Shown: positions 1 to 12,376, counted from the stretch's first letter. The stretch is 64,000 nt of DNA from Phyllostachys edulis (GCA_036346405.1 CM070548.1:64070877-64134876), one strand, 5' to 3'. Numbers and translations are program-made. The notes: a model not told the origin generated them from the sequence alone.

Positions 1-2180
1 GTAGATTTCGACGACTCCGGGGAAACTGATCTTTTCAAAGAAGTAGATCATCAAACTTTTGAGCGAGGCAAGTTACATCCTTTGATCATATTTGAGCCCA
101 GTATTTAAAATTATTTAAATTCTATTTTATACTATTACTGCATGCTTATTTATATTCCAGTAATTTAAATTACTAGTTAATCCCGTTACCACTGTACAGC
201 CTATGTTGAAATTGAAGTTGTCATTTCCTTGTCACCTTAGTGGAAAATCTGGTCGATACACTGGTATGACTAGAACATGTTGGAAAATTATACTTAATCA
301 AAACTTAGACCAAAAATCTTGATTTGGGAAACTTTAGCCAAAAGTTCAACTATGATTTGAAAATGATTATATGGTATTGTCTTTACCATAGAAATTTATA
401 AAATGATTTGGCTTGCTAAACAAAATGAAAATTGGTTTAGACTTGAGCGAAATGGATGTTTGGATGGGTGCATGTTTATGCACGGGATCGATTCATTTCT
501 ATGATCGAGGCTCAGGGTTTTATTGGAAGTCGTCCTAGTCAGTTGAGGACCGGTCTTCGTGCCGCATCTTGCTAAGCCCTATTGTACTACCACATGTCCT
601 GTGTGGGCGGGACCTAGCTAACTAATTTGCAACATTTCACTGTGGTCGTGCCATCTGGTTGCGTGCGTGTCTTTTACGACCTACTCTTATGTATTCCCAC
701 CTGGCGCAAGACGGGGCTTAAATCCGACGGATGGTTCAATGCAAAGGAGGTGAAACCTTAGCGAGGTGGGACTACGGTGGGATAGTGCTTCGTAAAGACC
801 TCGACACGTCATGCTTATTAGTGTCGCTTAGGCGATAAAGCGCGCGTCCGACGCCGTCAAAGCGCGCCCGCCTTTGCGTCGCCGCTTTGCGCCTTCTTGC
901 CTTGTTGCTCTCCCCGCGTTCTCGTCGCCGTCGCGTCACCCTTGCCGCCTCCTCCCCATCGCCGTCACGCAGCCTCGGCGCCCCTCCCGACGCCGAGGAG
1001 GAGGCGGCATGGCAAAGGCGCGGAGGAGTGAGGAGGGAGAGCCGGCGAGAAAGAGGGAGGAGGAGTTTGAGGCGGGCGGAGGCGGCGTGGGTTCTACGCG
1101 CTCAAGCGTCTTCGAGCACACGCCATGGCCATTGGATGGTGGAAGCGTGAGAATCCTAATTCATCCCGTCGCGTTATATTTATGTTTGTTAAATGGGTCG
1201 ACCCATCATCAGTGATGGATTAGGAATTAGCAAAGGCAGAAGGGCGGCAAGGGGACTAGCAAGAGTAGTGGTGGCAATTAGGAATTAATGTAATTAGCAT
1301 TTAGCAATTACTCAATTAGGCAATTAAACTGATGCTTGTAAGGCGTCGCCTCGCCTTACGTCTTACCGCTTAAAAGGTGTGAGGGGGGTGGGTCGCCTCA
1401 TCTCGCCTTACCGCCTTAATAACCATGTGACACGTGCTCTAGACTGCTTGTCTAAAGTAGTGAACAGTGGTATCGACGGATGCTAAACAAATTAAAGAAG
1501 TCATGTCATGTGGGTAAAGCTGTACAACCTCTGCAGAGTAAAACTATTCGAATAGCCATGTCCACGGTCATGGACATGCTCAGTAAAGCCACTCAAATTT
1601 AGAATTTTGTTTTGATCTCAAAAGACTTTATCAATTGTTTTTAGATAGTCTTATCCAACTGGGAAATTGAGTGGTTTGCCTTGTGATAGGAAGGTATCTT
1701 TCACCACTCGTTGATAAATGTTATCTCATTATAAAACTTGAGATTTAGAAAATAAATTATAGTTATAAATAAAATAAACTGCTTTGGAACTTAGTATGAA
1801 TATTTAAATGAAAATGTCGCTTCATGCAAATTGAGTCATATAAGCCCTTCCTTGATAAATCCTTGCATGCATTATTCTGTTAATTGGGTGTAACTTGCGG
1901 AGTACATTTATTTGTACTCATCTTGCTTAATAAATTGTTGATCAGGAGAAGAGTGCTACGAGGAGATCGAGACCTTGGACGACTAGACTGCGCCCCTAGA
2001 CGATTGCCTGCGGCGAATCGTGTGGTCTACTTTACTGCTTGGCTTCCGCTGTATTTCGGTTATTGGTTTTATACCCCTTTTTGTAACAAACTTAAATTCT
2101 TTTGAGTGAATGGCGTTTTATGGTTATACTATCCACTTTTATTTGACTGTATACACAAACTGTTCCTAGACTAGTGTATG
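1..2180 (+). mobile_element. Right part of a large Gypsy-type LTR (same family as 50843-54722)
   Basis: The stretch resembles the 3' half of the solo LTR at 50843-54722. Shared blocks include the segment around 1428-1600 (GCTCTAGACTGCT, then GTGGTATCGAC, then TGGGTAAAG, then a block around CATGGTCATGG), which matches 53820-53965, and the 'GAGTACA...TGTACTCA' block near 1900. The left end lies outside the window. The right end is placed only roughly near 2180 because the terminal bases have diverged. Large LTRs of this kind are typical of Tekay/Retrosat2-like chromoviruses in grasses; that assignment is an inference. A hAT element is nested at 810-1427. No coding capacity is visible. Confidence 0.6.
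810..1427. mobile_element. Non-autonomous hAT-type element, 618 bp, with target duplication
   Basis: The left end reads CATGCTTATTAGTGTCGCTTAGGCG. The right end, read on the other strand, starts CATGGTTATTAAGGCGGTAAGGCG, so the ends form an imperfect terminal inverted repeat. Flanking 8-mers CGACACGT (802-809) and TGACACGT (1428-1435) match at 7 of 8 bases, as expected for hAT. The related LTR at 53812-53824 reads TTGACACGTGCTC without an insert, which is an empty site supporting the boundaries. The interior is GC-rich with repeated GGCG-type words and has no transposase; short reading frames inside it look like compositional by-products. Confidence 0.75.
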
Positions 2181-2813
2181 AGACACAGCGAATCAGGGAT
2201 CCTTCGCTCCTAGGTTCGACGAAGACTCACCCTGAACCCTAGGAGGCAGCGGCGGCGACGCCTCCATCTCGACGTCGCCCTTGCCAGCCCATCCCCGTTG
2301 CCCTCTCCTCCCTGTCTCAGTGTCACCCTCTCCAGCCCATCCCCATCACTGTCAGCCTTCTCCTCCCACGCCACTCTTGTTGCTTCTCCCTCTCAGACCG
2401 CTGCCGCTCTTCCTTCTTGCTCGCTTCTTCCTTCTTGTCTCAGCCTCTTTCTTCCTGAATAGGAGACTAGAGGAGGAAGATACTGAAGAGCACAAGCGTA
2501 ACTCTCATGGAGAGAGAGAAGCAACACCTGGGTTGATTCGTGGTGAGGGAGAAGAGAAAGAGGGTCACATGCTCTAGGAGGGCTGAGAGGATGAGAGCAA
2601 TAAATAGGAGAGAGAGAGACTAATATAGTAATTTTTTAACAAAAGGTGGAGTTGCACACCACACCAGCTTTTCCTTTTTGTTTGCTGATTCACACCATCT
2701 AGGATCTTATGTGGTTGGCCTTTTATGAACCAGGTTTTGTAGAGATGGGAGATGGGATGATCCTTCAACTTGACCACGGTAGATTGGTTCATAGAAGTAC
2801 ATGTGCTGCTAAA
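2181..2813. other. GC-rich then pyrimidine-rich intergenic DNA, no gene recognised
   Basis: The stretch begins GC-rich, turns into a C/T-rich tract around 2290-2450, then becomes ordinary AT-richer sequence. A 98-codon plus-strand frame at 2281-2577 is proline/leucine/serine low complexity and resembles no known protein. No promoter, repeat boundary or RNA gene can be supported. Confidence 0.4.
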
Positions 2814-2942
2814 ATGCTTATTTTATTCGCTGCCTTAGCGCCTTAGGACGTGGGTAAGGCGTCGCCTCGCCTCGCACCTTACCGCTTAAAAGGTGTGAGG
2901 GGGGTGGGTTGCTCGCCTCGCCTTACCGCCTTAATAACCATG
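2814..2942. repeat. Fragment of the same hAT family as 810-1427
   Basis: Positions 2854-2942 repeat the right end of the 810-1427 element almost exactly (GTAAGGCGTCGCCTCGCC, then CCGCTTAAAAGGTGTGAGG, then CCTTAATAACCATG). The left edge resembles that element's left end (ATGCTTATT...GCCTTAGCGCC), suggesting an internally deleted copy of about 130 bp. No convincing target duplication was found. Confidence 0.55.
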
Positions 2943-2949
2943 AGTTCAA

Positions 2950-5548
2950 CACAACAATTTTTTTCTACAAAAGGCATATATATTGGATTATGTTCACTCT
3001 GATTTGTGAGGAGAATCTTGCGTTCCGTCCGTTGAAGGTGTTGGCTACATGTTGACCATTATTGATGATTATTCAAGAGTTTAACCATATTTCGTGAAGC
3101 ACAAATCAGATGTGTTCAAGGCAATCAAGGAGTGGAAGATTATAATTGAAAGCAAACTGGCAAGCGTGTCAAGAAGTTATGTACTGATAATGGCTTAGAG
3201 TTCTGCTATGGAGGATTTGAAGCTTTATGCGGATTGGAGGGCAAAGTGGGACATTACACTATCCCAGATACTCCTCAGCAAAATGGTGTGGCTAAACGCA
3301 TGAACAGAACCATTATGGAGAAGTTGCATTGCATGTTATCTAACTCTGGCTTATCTAGGAGTTATCGGGCTGAAGCCGCGTCTACTGCTTGTTATTTGAT
3401 CAATCGGTCACCCAACCTGGTAATTGATAAGACTATAATTGAAGTATGGTCTGGTTCTCCAGCAGATTATTCAAATTTGAGAATATTTAGTTGTCCCGCT
3501 TATACTCATGTTAACAATGCTAAATTGGAGCCTAGAGCCACTAAATGCATTTTTTTTTTGTTATAAACCTAGTGTGAAAAGATATAAATTGCAGAACCCT
3601 GAAATTAGAAAGGTAGTTATTTGCAGAAGTGTTACTTTTGATGAATATGTTATGTTGCAAGATAAACCATCTATTGGTGTTCCCATTGAGAAGCTGCATA
3701 AATCAAGCGTGTAGGTGGAGCATGTTATCGATTCAGGATCTACCCCAGAAGCCGGAAAGGAAAACATACAGGATGTTCATGTTGTCTTTCAACCACCACA
3801 ACATTCCATTGCAGCCGACAGAACTAAAAGAAATATTCAAGCTCCTAAGAAATTTATTGTAGAAACTGATATTATTGTTTATGCTTTGAATGTGGCAGAA
3901 GAAATTGAAAGTATTGTAGAACCTTCCACTTATTCAAAGGTTATCTTTTCTGGTGATTCAGAGAGATGGATGGTTGTTATGCATGATGAGATACAATCTC
4001 TTGAGAAGAATGACACTTGGGAGCTGATCAAATTGCCAATTGATAAAAAAGCTATTCGCTGCAAATAGATCTTCAAGAAGAAGGAAAACATTTTACCAAC
4101 CGAAGAAATTAGATACATGGTAATGCTCGTTGCTAAAGGATACAACCAAATTCCAGGTATTGATTTCACATGGTTTTTCCTTATTTGTGAAGCATAGTTC
4201 CATTCATACTTTACTTAGCATAGTGGTTATGCATGATTATGAGCTTGAATAATTGGACGTGAAAATTATGTTCTTACGTAGAGAATTGGAGGAAGACATT
4301 TATATCGCGCAACCGGAAGGTTGTCTTTTCGGAAAAGGAGGATTATGCTTGCAAGTTGAAAAAATCTCTTTATGCTTTGAAACAATCACCCAAACAGTGG
4401 TACAAGAGATTTAACTCATTTATGATCTCTTAGTATTTCAAAAGATCTGATTATGATAGTTGTGTTTGTTTGAAAACTGTTAATAGCTCGGCTATTTATT
4501 TGCTCCTATATGTTGATGATATGCTAATAGCGGCAAAAGGCAAGGTAGAAAATTCAAAGTTAAAGGCACAATTGAGCAGCGAATTTTGAGATGAAGGATC
4601 TCGGTACAGCAAAGAAGATTCTTGGTATTACTAGAGATAGACGGTTTGAAAAATTATACCTAAGTTAGAAAGGGTATTTGATAAAATTCATCATTGTTTC
4701 AACATGCATAAGGACAAACCGGTGAATACTCTGTTAGCTGCGTATTTCAAACTTTTTTCAGCGTCATGTCCACAGTCAGATGATGAAATTGAGTACATGT
4801 CTAGAGTTCCATATGCCAGTGCAGTTGGTTCACTTATGTATTCCGTGGTATGTTCTCACCTCGATTTAGTTCAATCATTGAGTGTTGCTAGTAGATACAT
4901 GACTAATCCTGGTAAAGAGCATTGAAAAGCAATTCAATGGATTTTCATATAAATCTAATGCTTGTTTATAGTTTGAGAAGACTAAAGATGGAATCATTGG
5001 TTACGTGGACTCGGATTTTGCTGGAGATTTGGATAAGAAAATATCTCTTACTGGTTATGTGTTCACTGCTGGAGGATGTGTTGTTAGTTGGAAAGCAGTC
5101 TGCAAGCTACTATTGCTTTATCCACTACAGAAGCCGAGTATATGACTATTTTTAAAGCTTACAAAGAAGTCGTTTGGCTAAGAGGTTTGTTTACTGAGCT
5201 TTGTGGAAGTACATCTTGCACTACAATATTCTGCGACAGCCAAAGCGTTATTTGTTTTACGAATGATCAAATGTTTCATGAGAGAACAAAGCACATTAAC
5301 ATCAAATATCATTACATTTGAGGTGTCATTGCTCAAGGTAACATTAAAGTCAGCAAGATAAGTACTCATGATAATATAGCTAATATGATGACAAAGTCAG
5401 TTCCTACCGCTAAATTTGAGCTTTGCTCAGACTTAGTATTATTCAGTAGTCCTATGGATGTTCGGCGTACAAGGTGTTCATGCTAATCTGTTTTGAGAAG
5501 ATCACGTTTTGTTTTGGCTATAGGAGGAATTCGTCTCAAGGTGGAGAT
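2950..5548 (+). pseudogene. Decayed Ty1/Copia retrotransposon, partial pol (integrase, RT, RNase H)
   Basis: Copia pol remnants occur in order on the plus strand. The integrase core lies at about 2980-3560, including a degenerate 'DYSR'-like block near 3065-3085 and a 'PQQNGVA.R.NRT' block near 3270-3315. The reverse transcriptase follows at about 3840-4620, with the YVDDMLIA active-site motif from 4508. RNase H lies at about 5085-5320 and keeps STTEAEY and a C-D-S-Q-S block. Several in-frame stops and frameshifts interrupt it, for example near 3083, 4066 and 4195. Gag, protease and a 5' LTR are not seen, so the element is 5'-truncated as well as dead. It ends in a purine-rich tract next to the 3' LTR at 5549. 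Confidence 0.85.
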
Positions 5549-5790
5549 TGTTGAGTTTGATTGTGATACGAATTTCGTTTCCTACTCCAACTCATAGTTC
5601 TGCTCCTACACAGAGTCTTTCATGTATCACTATAAATATATCCTTGTAGTTCATAGGGAAGAGCAAGACCTTTATTGTAAACAACCCCTCACATAGTGAT
5701 ATTGCCTTTGTGTGCACATGGTTTTTCCTAAAATGGTTTTCCACGCAAAATTTGTGTCTTCCGTTCCTATTTTTCTATGCATTATATGCA
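5549..5790 (+). mobile_element. 3' LTR of the decayed Copia element
   Basis: Directly after the purine-rich tract AAGGTGGAGA the sequence begins TGTTGAGTTTGATTG, a typical LTR start. A TATA-like TATAAATATA lies near 5632. The right end is approximate: no 5' LTR or target duplication remains to fix it. The LTR lies directly downstream of the last visible chloride-channel exon. Confidence 0.6.
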
Positions 5791-5975
5791 CCAAATCAAT
5801 TATTCTTTTCAAACACTAAAACCCACAGTTTATTGGATAATGAAATATTCATCCTGGTAACTCATGGCCACTGCACTTGTGATTTTACACAAACCCAAGC
5901 ATGACAAACAAGTCAAACAGAGAAAATACTTGCCCCAAAAGAGCAAATGATAACTTCTCAGGAAAGAGGTGGTAC

Positions 5976-8877
5976 CATGATGCTGCTTCCTCAAGAGCAA
6001 ACAGGACACCACCAACAGGTGCACGGAAGGCAGCTGCCACTCCAGCCGCAGCCCCACATGTAATTAAATCTCGCCTATCCCTGTCGTTCTTAAAATATCT
6101 TAGCCAATTGCATGTAAGATGGTATTTGCGTGATCCTCCCTGACCAAGCAAGTTGGCAATACATGCCCCTGTATGTACCATAGGACCTTCCTTTCCAAGT
6201 ACAAATCCAGCTGAAACTCCAAGTATTGAACCAAAAATCTGCAAAGTAGTAGAACATTTCAAGAATAAGAGATTCTACAGCGATCTAGAACCAACAGTTA
6301 GCACTGGTAGAATGTGTTGTCATATGTCAATGCAGAATGATATGCCAAGTGCAAACAAGCGCATTGTACATTTGTACTGCCATATGTTAAATATACAAAC
6401 AACCATATCCACTATAAGATTTTCAAACAGAACAATCTTTTAAATAATTTTCACAAAGGGCACTCTTTGGAAAGTACTAGGTTTCTATTTGCATTAAAAA
6501 AACTTAGGAACAAACCAGTTATTGTGATGCTACTTTCTGGCCCTTCGGTAGAAGTTGGTAAAATGCCACTGCAAAAGTTTGCAGTTTGCACTATAGTAAA
6601 ACGCCACCAGATGTCTCATTGGCATTTGAGCCTTACTTTGTCATTACCACAGCTGATAAATTTTCCTAACAAAGAAAAGGTATTACAACTGCCCTGCACA
6701 GCAAACTTACTTGGCAGTTGGCAGTAAGTGAAGCTTTAAATTTCTTCAGATTTAACTTTAACTTGTTTGCAAGAGAAGCCCTTATTATTACTGAAAAAGT
6801 TTTAGGTTGAATCATGGTATGATGTGAACCACAACATGCAGTTAACCTTAGTAATTCTATGATCATACCCCACAAGCTAATCCAAAAAAATGCAGATATT
6901 GTAAAGAATACTCGAGAAGTAAGAAAGTAGCATACTTGATTATGAATCTGTTTGTAAATTAGACCTCACCTTCACAATGAGTGTACTAGGAGCCAATATA
7001 GAATACGCGTCAACTCCATTAAGATATGCTTTAACCTCAGGAATACCAGACCCAGCAGCAGCAGGTGCAATGTAAGCACAGATTGCTGCTGCTGCAGCTG
7101 CCAATACTAGATTGCAACCTCCATACACCAAAAATGCAGTAAAATACCTGCACTGGAAGCAGAACACTATTGATCACTTCAAATTACTTCACAGGTGTAG
7201 GTCAAAAAAATATTTAGGATTAGCGAATTCCAATGCTCCTCGGTACTCAAAGATCAAGAGCATTTCTAGTACATTGACTCACACTTGTAACAGCTCGCAA
7301 CAAAGAAACTTAATGAGAACTTTCATGATTTTAGTGACATTTCCAAGCGTTATCAGAAGACCAAGGTGTAACAGTGCAATAAGTACCTTGTCAAAAAAAA
7401 ATAGTGTAATAAGTAGCACACTCTACATCTATGACAAGTTATAAAATATAGACCATCAGCAGGAGCTGAAGCAAGTTATGACAAAACAGCAAAAGCAACA
7501 AACTGAAGCTTCTCCCCTAAAAAAACATTACCTTTGTTTCAGCATAAGATCACTCGTGAGCAGCAATTTGAGTCCAGCAATGTTTTCAACTGCAAGGTTA
7601 TTGAAGAAGCCAACAAGTCCAGTCAGCAGGCCAATAAGAAGCACCAAAGTCCACTTCAGCACAATGTACTGAAATATCTGCTTCTTCTTTCTCGATCGCC
7701 AATCTTGCTTGAAAAGGGCATTCTCCACAACTCTGAAACATGCAACATATTCAACGATGTAACAAATAGAATGGAGCGTCCAGTGTGAATGTGTGATATT
7801 CGCAGTGATCTACATCTACACATTTGCTCTCTCTCTGCAGTGCAATCGTCAGAAAACAACTCCCCCCGAGGTCATTACATGAACTACCACATGCGCTTTT
7901 TTTTGACAGAAAACTGTAGGGGAGGCCCCTACAGTGTAATTAAATTAAATAGGGGAATAATTACCACATGCGCATATTGGCAACTTTTCGAGTTCTTGGT
8001 CCCATACTCCACTGATTCTTCAGAAATCAACATCTAGATACATCCAAATGTAATCTTTTCTAGTAACTACATTGCTTACCCATGTTCTTCCCACATGCAA
8101 TTGAAAATAGAGATGGGACATAGCTCAACAGCCCAGAATAGAGCCCAAAATAAAATATTTTCCATTTCCATTTTCATATCAGCTCCTTGCAATACACTTG
8201 AGATCAGCAAGGAAGATGCCAGAACTCTTTTGTACTACTCAAGAGTTAAGATCCTAAGTCCTAACAGTCTCTCATATTTGCTTCTCACAACAGTATCTGA
8301 TAATGGTACACACTAATTTTATTAAAAAAAAGAATCGTGTCTAACATTATTCTGGACAATGAAACAATCATAATCACATGTTTTCCTCCTCCAAATAAGA
8401 CCAGCGGCTGCTACTCTCTAGTGCTCAACTAAACTGACAAGCAAATGGCACTTCAAATTCTAACCCAACAAGATCAACAAAAAGAACAGCAAAGATTAAA
8501 AAAATTCACCCGAACGCACTCAAGCCAACCTCAAAACCCACCAAAAATAAGCACAATAGCCCCAACAAATAATGGGAAAAAATAAAAATGGATGATGGGG
8601 AAAATGCGTACTCGTAGTCGAGGCTCTCGATGGGGCAGACGTTGGCGCCGACGATGGCGATCTGGGAGGTGGTGTTCATGGTGCGCTTCCGCAGCAGCGA
8701 CTCGTGCGCGCTCCCGCGGTCGCCGCCGCCGTCGTCGTAGCGGAGCAGCGCCTCCGACGAGCTGTTCTGCCGCCACGCCCATCCCGCACCGGCCATGCTC
8801 TCGATGTCGTAGTTGTGGCTCCCCTCCCTCTCCGGCCGGCGGTGCTGAGGCTCAGGCCGCGGCGAGCGGCCGTCCAT
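5976..8877 (-). CDS. CLC-c: CLC-c-type chloride channel/antiporter, N-terminal exons only
   Basis: Four exons on the minus strand join in frame: 8877-8612, 7732-7532, 7147-6970 and 6238-5976 (908 nt, about 302 residues), all with GT-AG borders. The start MDGRSPRPEP is chosen because an upstream in-frame Met at 9021 precedes a likely 5'-UTR intron acceptor (TTCATTGCAG). Plant CLC hallmarks are visible: NTTSQIAIVGAN before the membrane domain, GSGIPEVKAY (anion filter; Ser rather than Pro is known to favour chloride over nitrate), GKEGPMVHTG with the gating glutamate, and APVGGVLFALEE with the proton glutamate. Family members are roughly 770-800 residues, with more membrane helices and two CBS domains. 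None of that C-terminal half is found downstream, where a Copia LTR lies from 5790 leftward. The gene is either truncated or continues beyond the left window edge. Confidence 0.85.
7893..7955. repeat. Short dispersed repeat in CLC intron 1
   Basis: The block ACTGTAGGGGAGGCCCCTACAGT is almost palindromic and is followed by an AT-rich stretch. A related copy in the opposite orientation occurs at 28529-28560 in the ferrochelatase region. It looks like a transposon end fragment; the family is not determined. Confidence 0.4.
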
Positions 8878-9660
8878 TTTGCCTTCTTCTCGGTCTAAGC
8901 TTGCCTTGCTTTGCTCTGCTTGTCTGCAATGAAGTAGTAAAATCCAAAAAAAAAAGGAAATTAAGTAGGAAATAATTAAGATCGCATCAGTTATTTCAAT
9001 GGGATTAAATTGTTGGGTCAAGACGTTTACACAAATCGAAAAAGGCTAACTAATTTGGATGCAGTTTAGAAAAGTTCAATTTTAGTATGGTTTTGTTTTG
9101 GGAAAATGAATTCATGCTTCTTTTTATAAGTAGGGAAATGAGAAAGCGAAAGCGAAGCATTAATGCTCATCTCGTAAGCTCCTTAAAAAAGGAAAAAAAA
9201 ATGCAATGCTCAGCATTAGATCCGAAGACCGAACATCCAGAAATGGACGGGCAGATGTGGCCGAGGAAGAGAGGGCCCACCGAGGACCTGACAACGAAGT
9301 ACCAGCATCTCATGGCAGCTGGGCCCACTCCACCGCCAGTGGGTGCCAAAGCCAGCCAGGTGGAATGTGCTTCGGGAAGCTCGAAATGGATATTTCTAGT
9401 GCAGCTGATGGCTTGCCAAACCGCTACGTGTACACAGGAGACATCTCCACCGAGTTAAGTTATCCCGCGCCACACACAATTTAGCAGCCATCCTGGCCGA
9501 CCAAACGTCAACTTAGATTGATGCATCCGCAGTCAACCAATACATCATCGTCCCAAATTATTTTTTTTGGAATACATACTTTTTCTTAGTTCTTTATTTA
9601 CCCATCAGTGTCTTGTTCTTAACTCTTCAATTTTTTTTTGCGAGGGAGCTCCTTGTGTAA
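8878..9660 (-). promoter_or_regulatory. 5' UTR and promoter region of the CLC gene
   Basis: This stretch lies upstream of the CLC start codon. A likely 5'-UTR intron acceptor (TTCATTGCAG on the minus strand, near 8930) precedes the coding exon. Further out, 9270-9340 contains two GGGCCCAC words, which resemble the site II (TGGGCC/Y) elements common in plant promoters. No clear TATA box was identified. Open frames here (for example 9206-9484 on plus) lack any family resemblance. Confidence 0.4.
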
Positions 9661-9667
9661 TTTTGAT

Positions 9668-10359
9668 GAGTACAAATTGTACCACAGGTATATGAACTTG
9701 CAAGATAGATGCATTTAAATCAATGAACTTGTTAAACCGAGTAAGAGAGGTTGAAATGTGATTTTGTATGGTTGACATGGCTGCCATATGAGACTAGATG
9801 TTGATATGCCACTGATGTGGCAATTCTTCTCTTTTTCAGAGTTTCTCTCTCTTTTGCAATTAAGTTGGGCTATTAAATCATTTTATTTTGGTCTGAACAG
9901 AGAATCTAAATTTTCTTGGAAGTTGTGTTGTGCTAGTTTTCCTTTCATATAGTTCAGCCTATCTTCTATTTTTTGTGCGCTGCTATTTGAGAATAATTAT
10001 TTCTAAAAGCCGTTAAACATTTGTATCCATTCTTGATGGTTGGTGCTAATCTTTGGAAGCATTTATGTTATCAACAACGGTATTTTCTTTTTCTATGAAA
10101 GAAATATTTTAGGTATATCTATCTAAATGTTGTCACAAAATTTGTATTATGCTAGAGGGTGAGAAAAAGGGAGAGGAAATGCCACCTCAATGGCACATCA
10201 CATCTAGTCCCACATAGCAGCCACATCAACCATGCAAAAACCACCTTTGTACCTCTCTCTCGGTTTAACAAATTCATTGACCTACATGCATGGTTTCATA
10301 GTTCATTGACCTAGTTGCACCTAACCCGCAAATTCATGTACCTGTGATGCAATTTACTC
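9668..10359. mobile_element. 692-bp foldback element with ~190-bp terminal inverted repeats
   Basis: The left arm (about 9668-9850) and right arm (about 10165-10359) are inverted copies. Shared words include CACAGGTA, GTTAAACCGAG, ATGGTTGA and ACTAGATGT. The ends are GAGTACAAATTG and its counterpart GAGTAAATTGCA, followed by identical 7-mers TTTTGAT at 9661-9667 and 10360-10366. The GAGTAAATTGCA-like ends recall MULE-derived MITEs of grasses, which would predict a 9-bp duplication; only 7 bases are clean here. It has no coding capacity. Confidence 0.7.
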
Positions 10360-10366
10360 TTTTGAT

Positions 10367-12332
10367 ATCTATGTGCAATAGAACTTCAAATTTTTCAATA
10401 CTAACCAACTGTGTAGGGCCCTGATTATTAGAGCTGGAATCTTGTTCACCATAAGTTGCCACTTGCTAGAACAGATGAGATGGAGACTTGGATGGGCATG
10501 AATAATGCCAACGCCGCATCCACTCATTCGTGGATCTTAAAATTCCAAACCATGAGGAGCTCACAAGGTTGGCATGATGCTTGCTCTTCTACCCACATGT
10601 CAATTGTTCAACAACCATCTGATTGGGCTACCTTTGGATCAGATCATGTTTCCACATGCAGACATACTATATATTTTTGCTTGTTTGATTAGTGGTCATC
10701 AAATTGGAATTTTGAGAAATTCCAGAGTGGTTTGGAAAAAAAAAAACACGGAGGACAAGAATATAAAATGTCAATGACGCTAACATGTATGTTTGTATAT
10801 ACACTCTTTTTGTCTGAACTATCCCAAGTCATATATTGTGCCATACGTCTCATTATCTATATTGTAATCGTGGGTTCCCTAAGAAGTGGAAGGTACTTTT
10901 TCCGAACAATGCGATCGAGTGCTAAGAAGCCATGTTTCCACTACAGAAAATAGAAGCTAACCATTCAGAAATGTTGGATAGCAGCCAAAGAAGTGGAGTG
11001 GCCTTCATTTGCTAACAAGCTAACACTGCATTCTACCTGATCAAAATTTGAATGTAAGAAGGTGAGGTAGGATAGAAGATTAAGCCACTGAAATTCCAAG
11101 CCTTAGATTTATAATCAAACAGCTGTTACGGCCCAGATGATATATATGGAAGAACAAGAGCCACATTCTACTGACTATGACAATGCCAATGCCAACTGCC
11201 AAGCTTCTATGCTGTCCGTCGCTTGGAAAATAACACAGTACGTGCAAACTAGAAAATGCAGCCGTCTAATCCAGTACAAGACAATCTAAAGTTGATTGCG
11301 GGTTTTGCTGTTTCCTCCACGACTATCTTTGTGGACCTATTATTTCCTTTATTTTTACATATCTTCTACCTACAAGTCAAGCAGATATCATACATCAATG
11401 AGACGGATATAAATACATTGATGCAGAGGGACATAGATCGTCTTGGTAACGGTGGAGAAAATTCTCCGCTGCTATAACGTTATAATACAATAAAGTCGAT
11501 CGCGTATCGACCATGTAAATAGCAACCATTGGTTAGTAATGATCCTTACCTTGTGTGTTTGTCAGCAACCAGGTTAGTCATGTTTTCAGTTCGTGCGTTT
11601 CACTTTCACATGAAATCGATTTACAGAGGGGCCAGGATGCCAAGCTTGGAAACCAGGACAGGAATTTGACCCAACAGGCCAATAATCACAAGACAGATCG
11701 ACTCTGGATTTGTACTAGAGTGAGATCGATCAGCCGGTTATGGTAGGAGGGCTCGGTACGTGTAGGATTAGTCACCATACAGTTCCTCATTTGTTTTGTT
11801 ATTCTTGGGTCAAGACGCAGGACAAGCAGTGGGGCCCACTGAAACACGGGCATTACCCAATGAGCTGCAGACACATCGGATCCAGCTTGGCCTTCCTGTT
11901 TCTCCCCTAATACCGAAACAATATTCTCTCTCTTTTTTTGAAGGATAACAATCATTTCATGATCCAGAGTTCCAGACCAAGATGAAGGAATCATCCTAAA
12001 ATGGAGTGTTCACTGAAATTCATTCTATGTGGAGTTCTGAAAATCTATGCCCTAATTCCAAGACACTCGCGAAACACAAAGCTCGCATCAAAACAGAAGA
12101 AAATCATATGTCAGCTACAAATTGTAGCAAAACAAGCATTATAATGGTAAAACGAATCAAAGCTCTACGCTGAGACAAGAAAGAAGCATACCTTTCAAAC
12201 ATTTTCAACTTGCAAGTATGGATGCTTACCTAGAAAATTTGAGCCGATTGATGAGCTGATCAGGCCAAGAACTTCCTCGAGATCAAGAGCTAGCTAGATC
12301 ATGAGCTTCTTCTCCCCTTGTGTTCCTCCTTG

Positions 12333-12335
<3 letters not shown>
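10367..12335. other. Intergenic DNA, nothing recognised
   Basis: No conserved protein, RNA gene or repeat boundary was identified on either strand. The longest frames (10456-10692 and 11256-11477 plus, 11686-11994 minus) are short, unrelated to any family I know and lack splice or promoter context. A non-coding transcript cannot be excluded. Confidence 0.4.

Positions 12336-12372
<37 letters not shown>
12336..12372. repeat. (CT)n microsatellite
   Basis: About 18 CT repeats are followed by four CTGTGC-type hexamers and a TATATATA box-like stretch at 12391-12402. The combination could be the 5' end of an unrecognised plus-strand transcript, but nothing downstream supports a gene. Confidence 0.85.

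Positions 12373-12376
<4 letters not shown>

Noticed and set aside
8878..9021. In-frame Met at 9021 as start of the chloride channel
   Set aside because: It would add a hydrophobic segment encoded across a likely 5'-UTR intron acceptor; plant CLC proteins begin with a polar cytosolic segment like MDGRSPRPEP.
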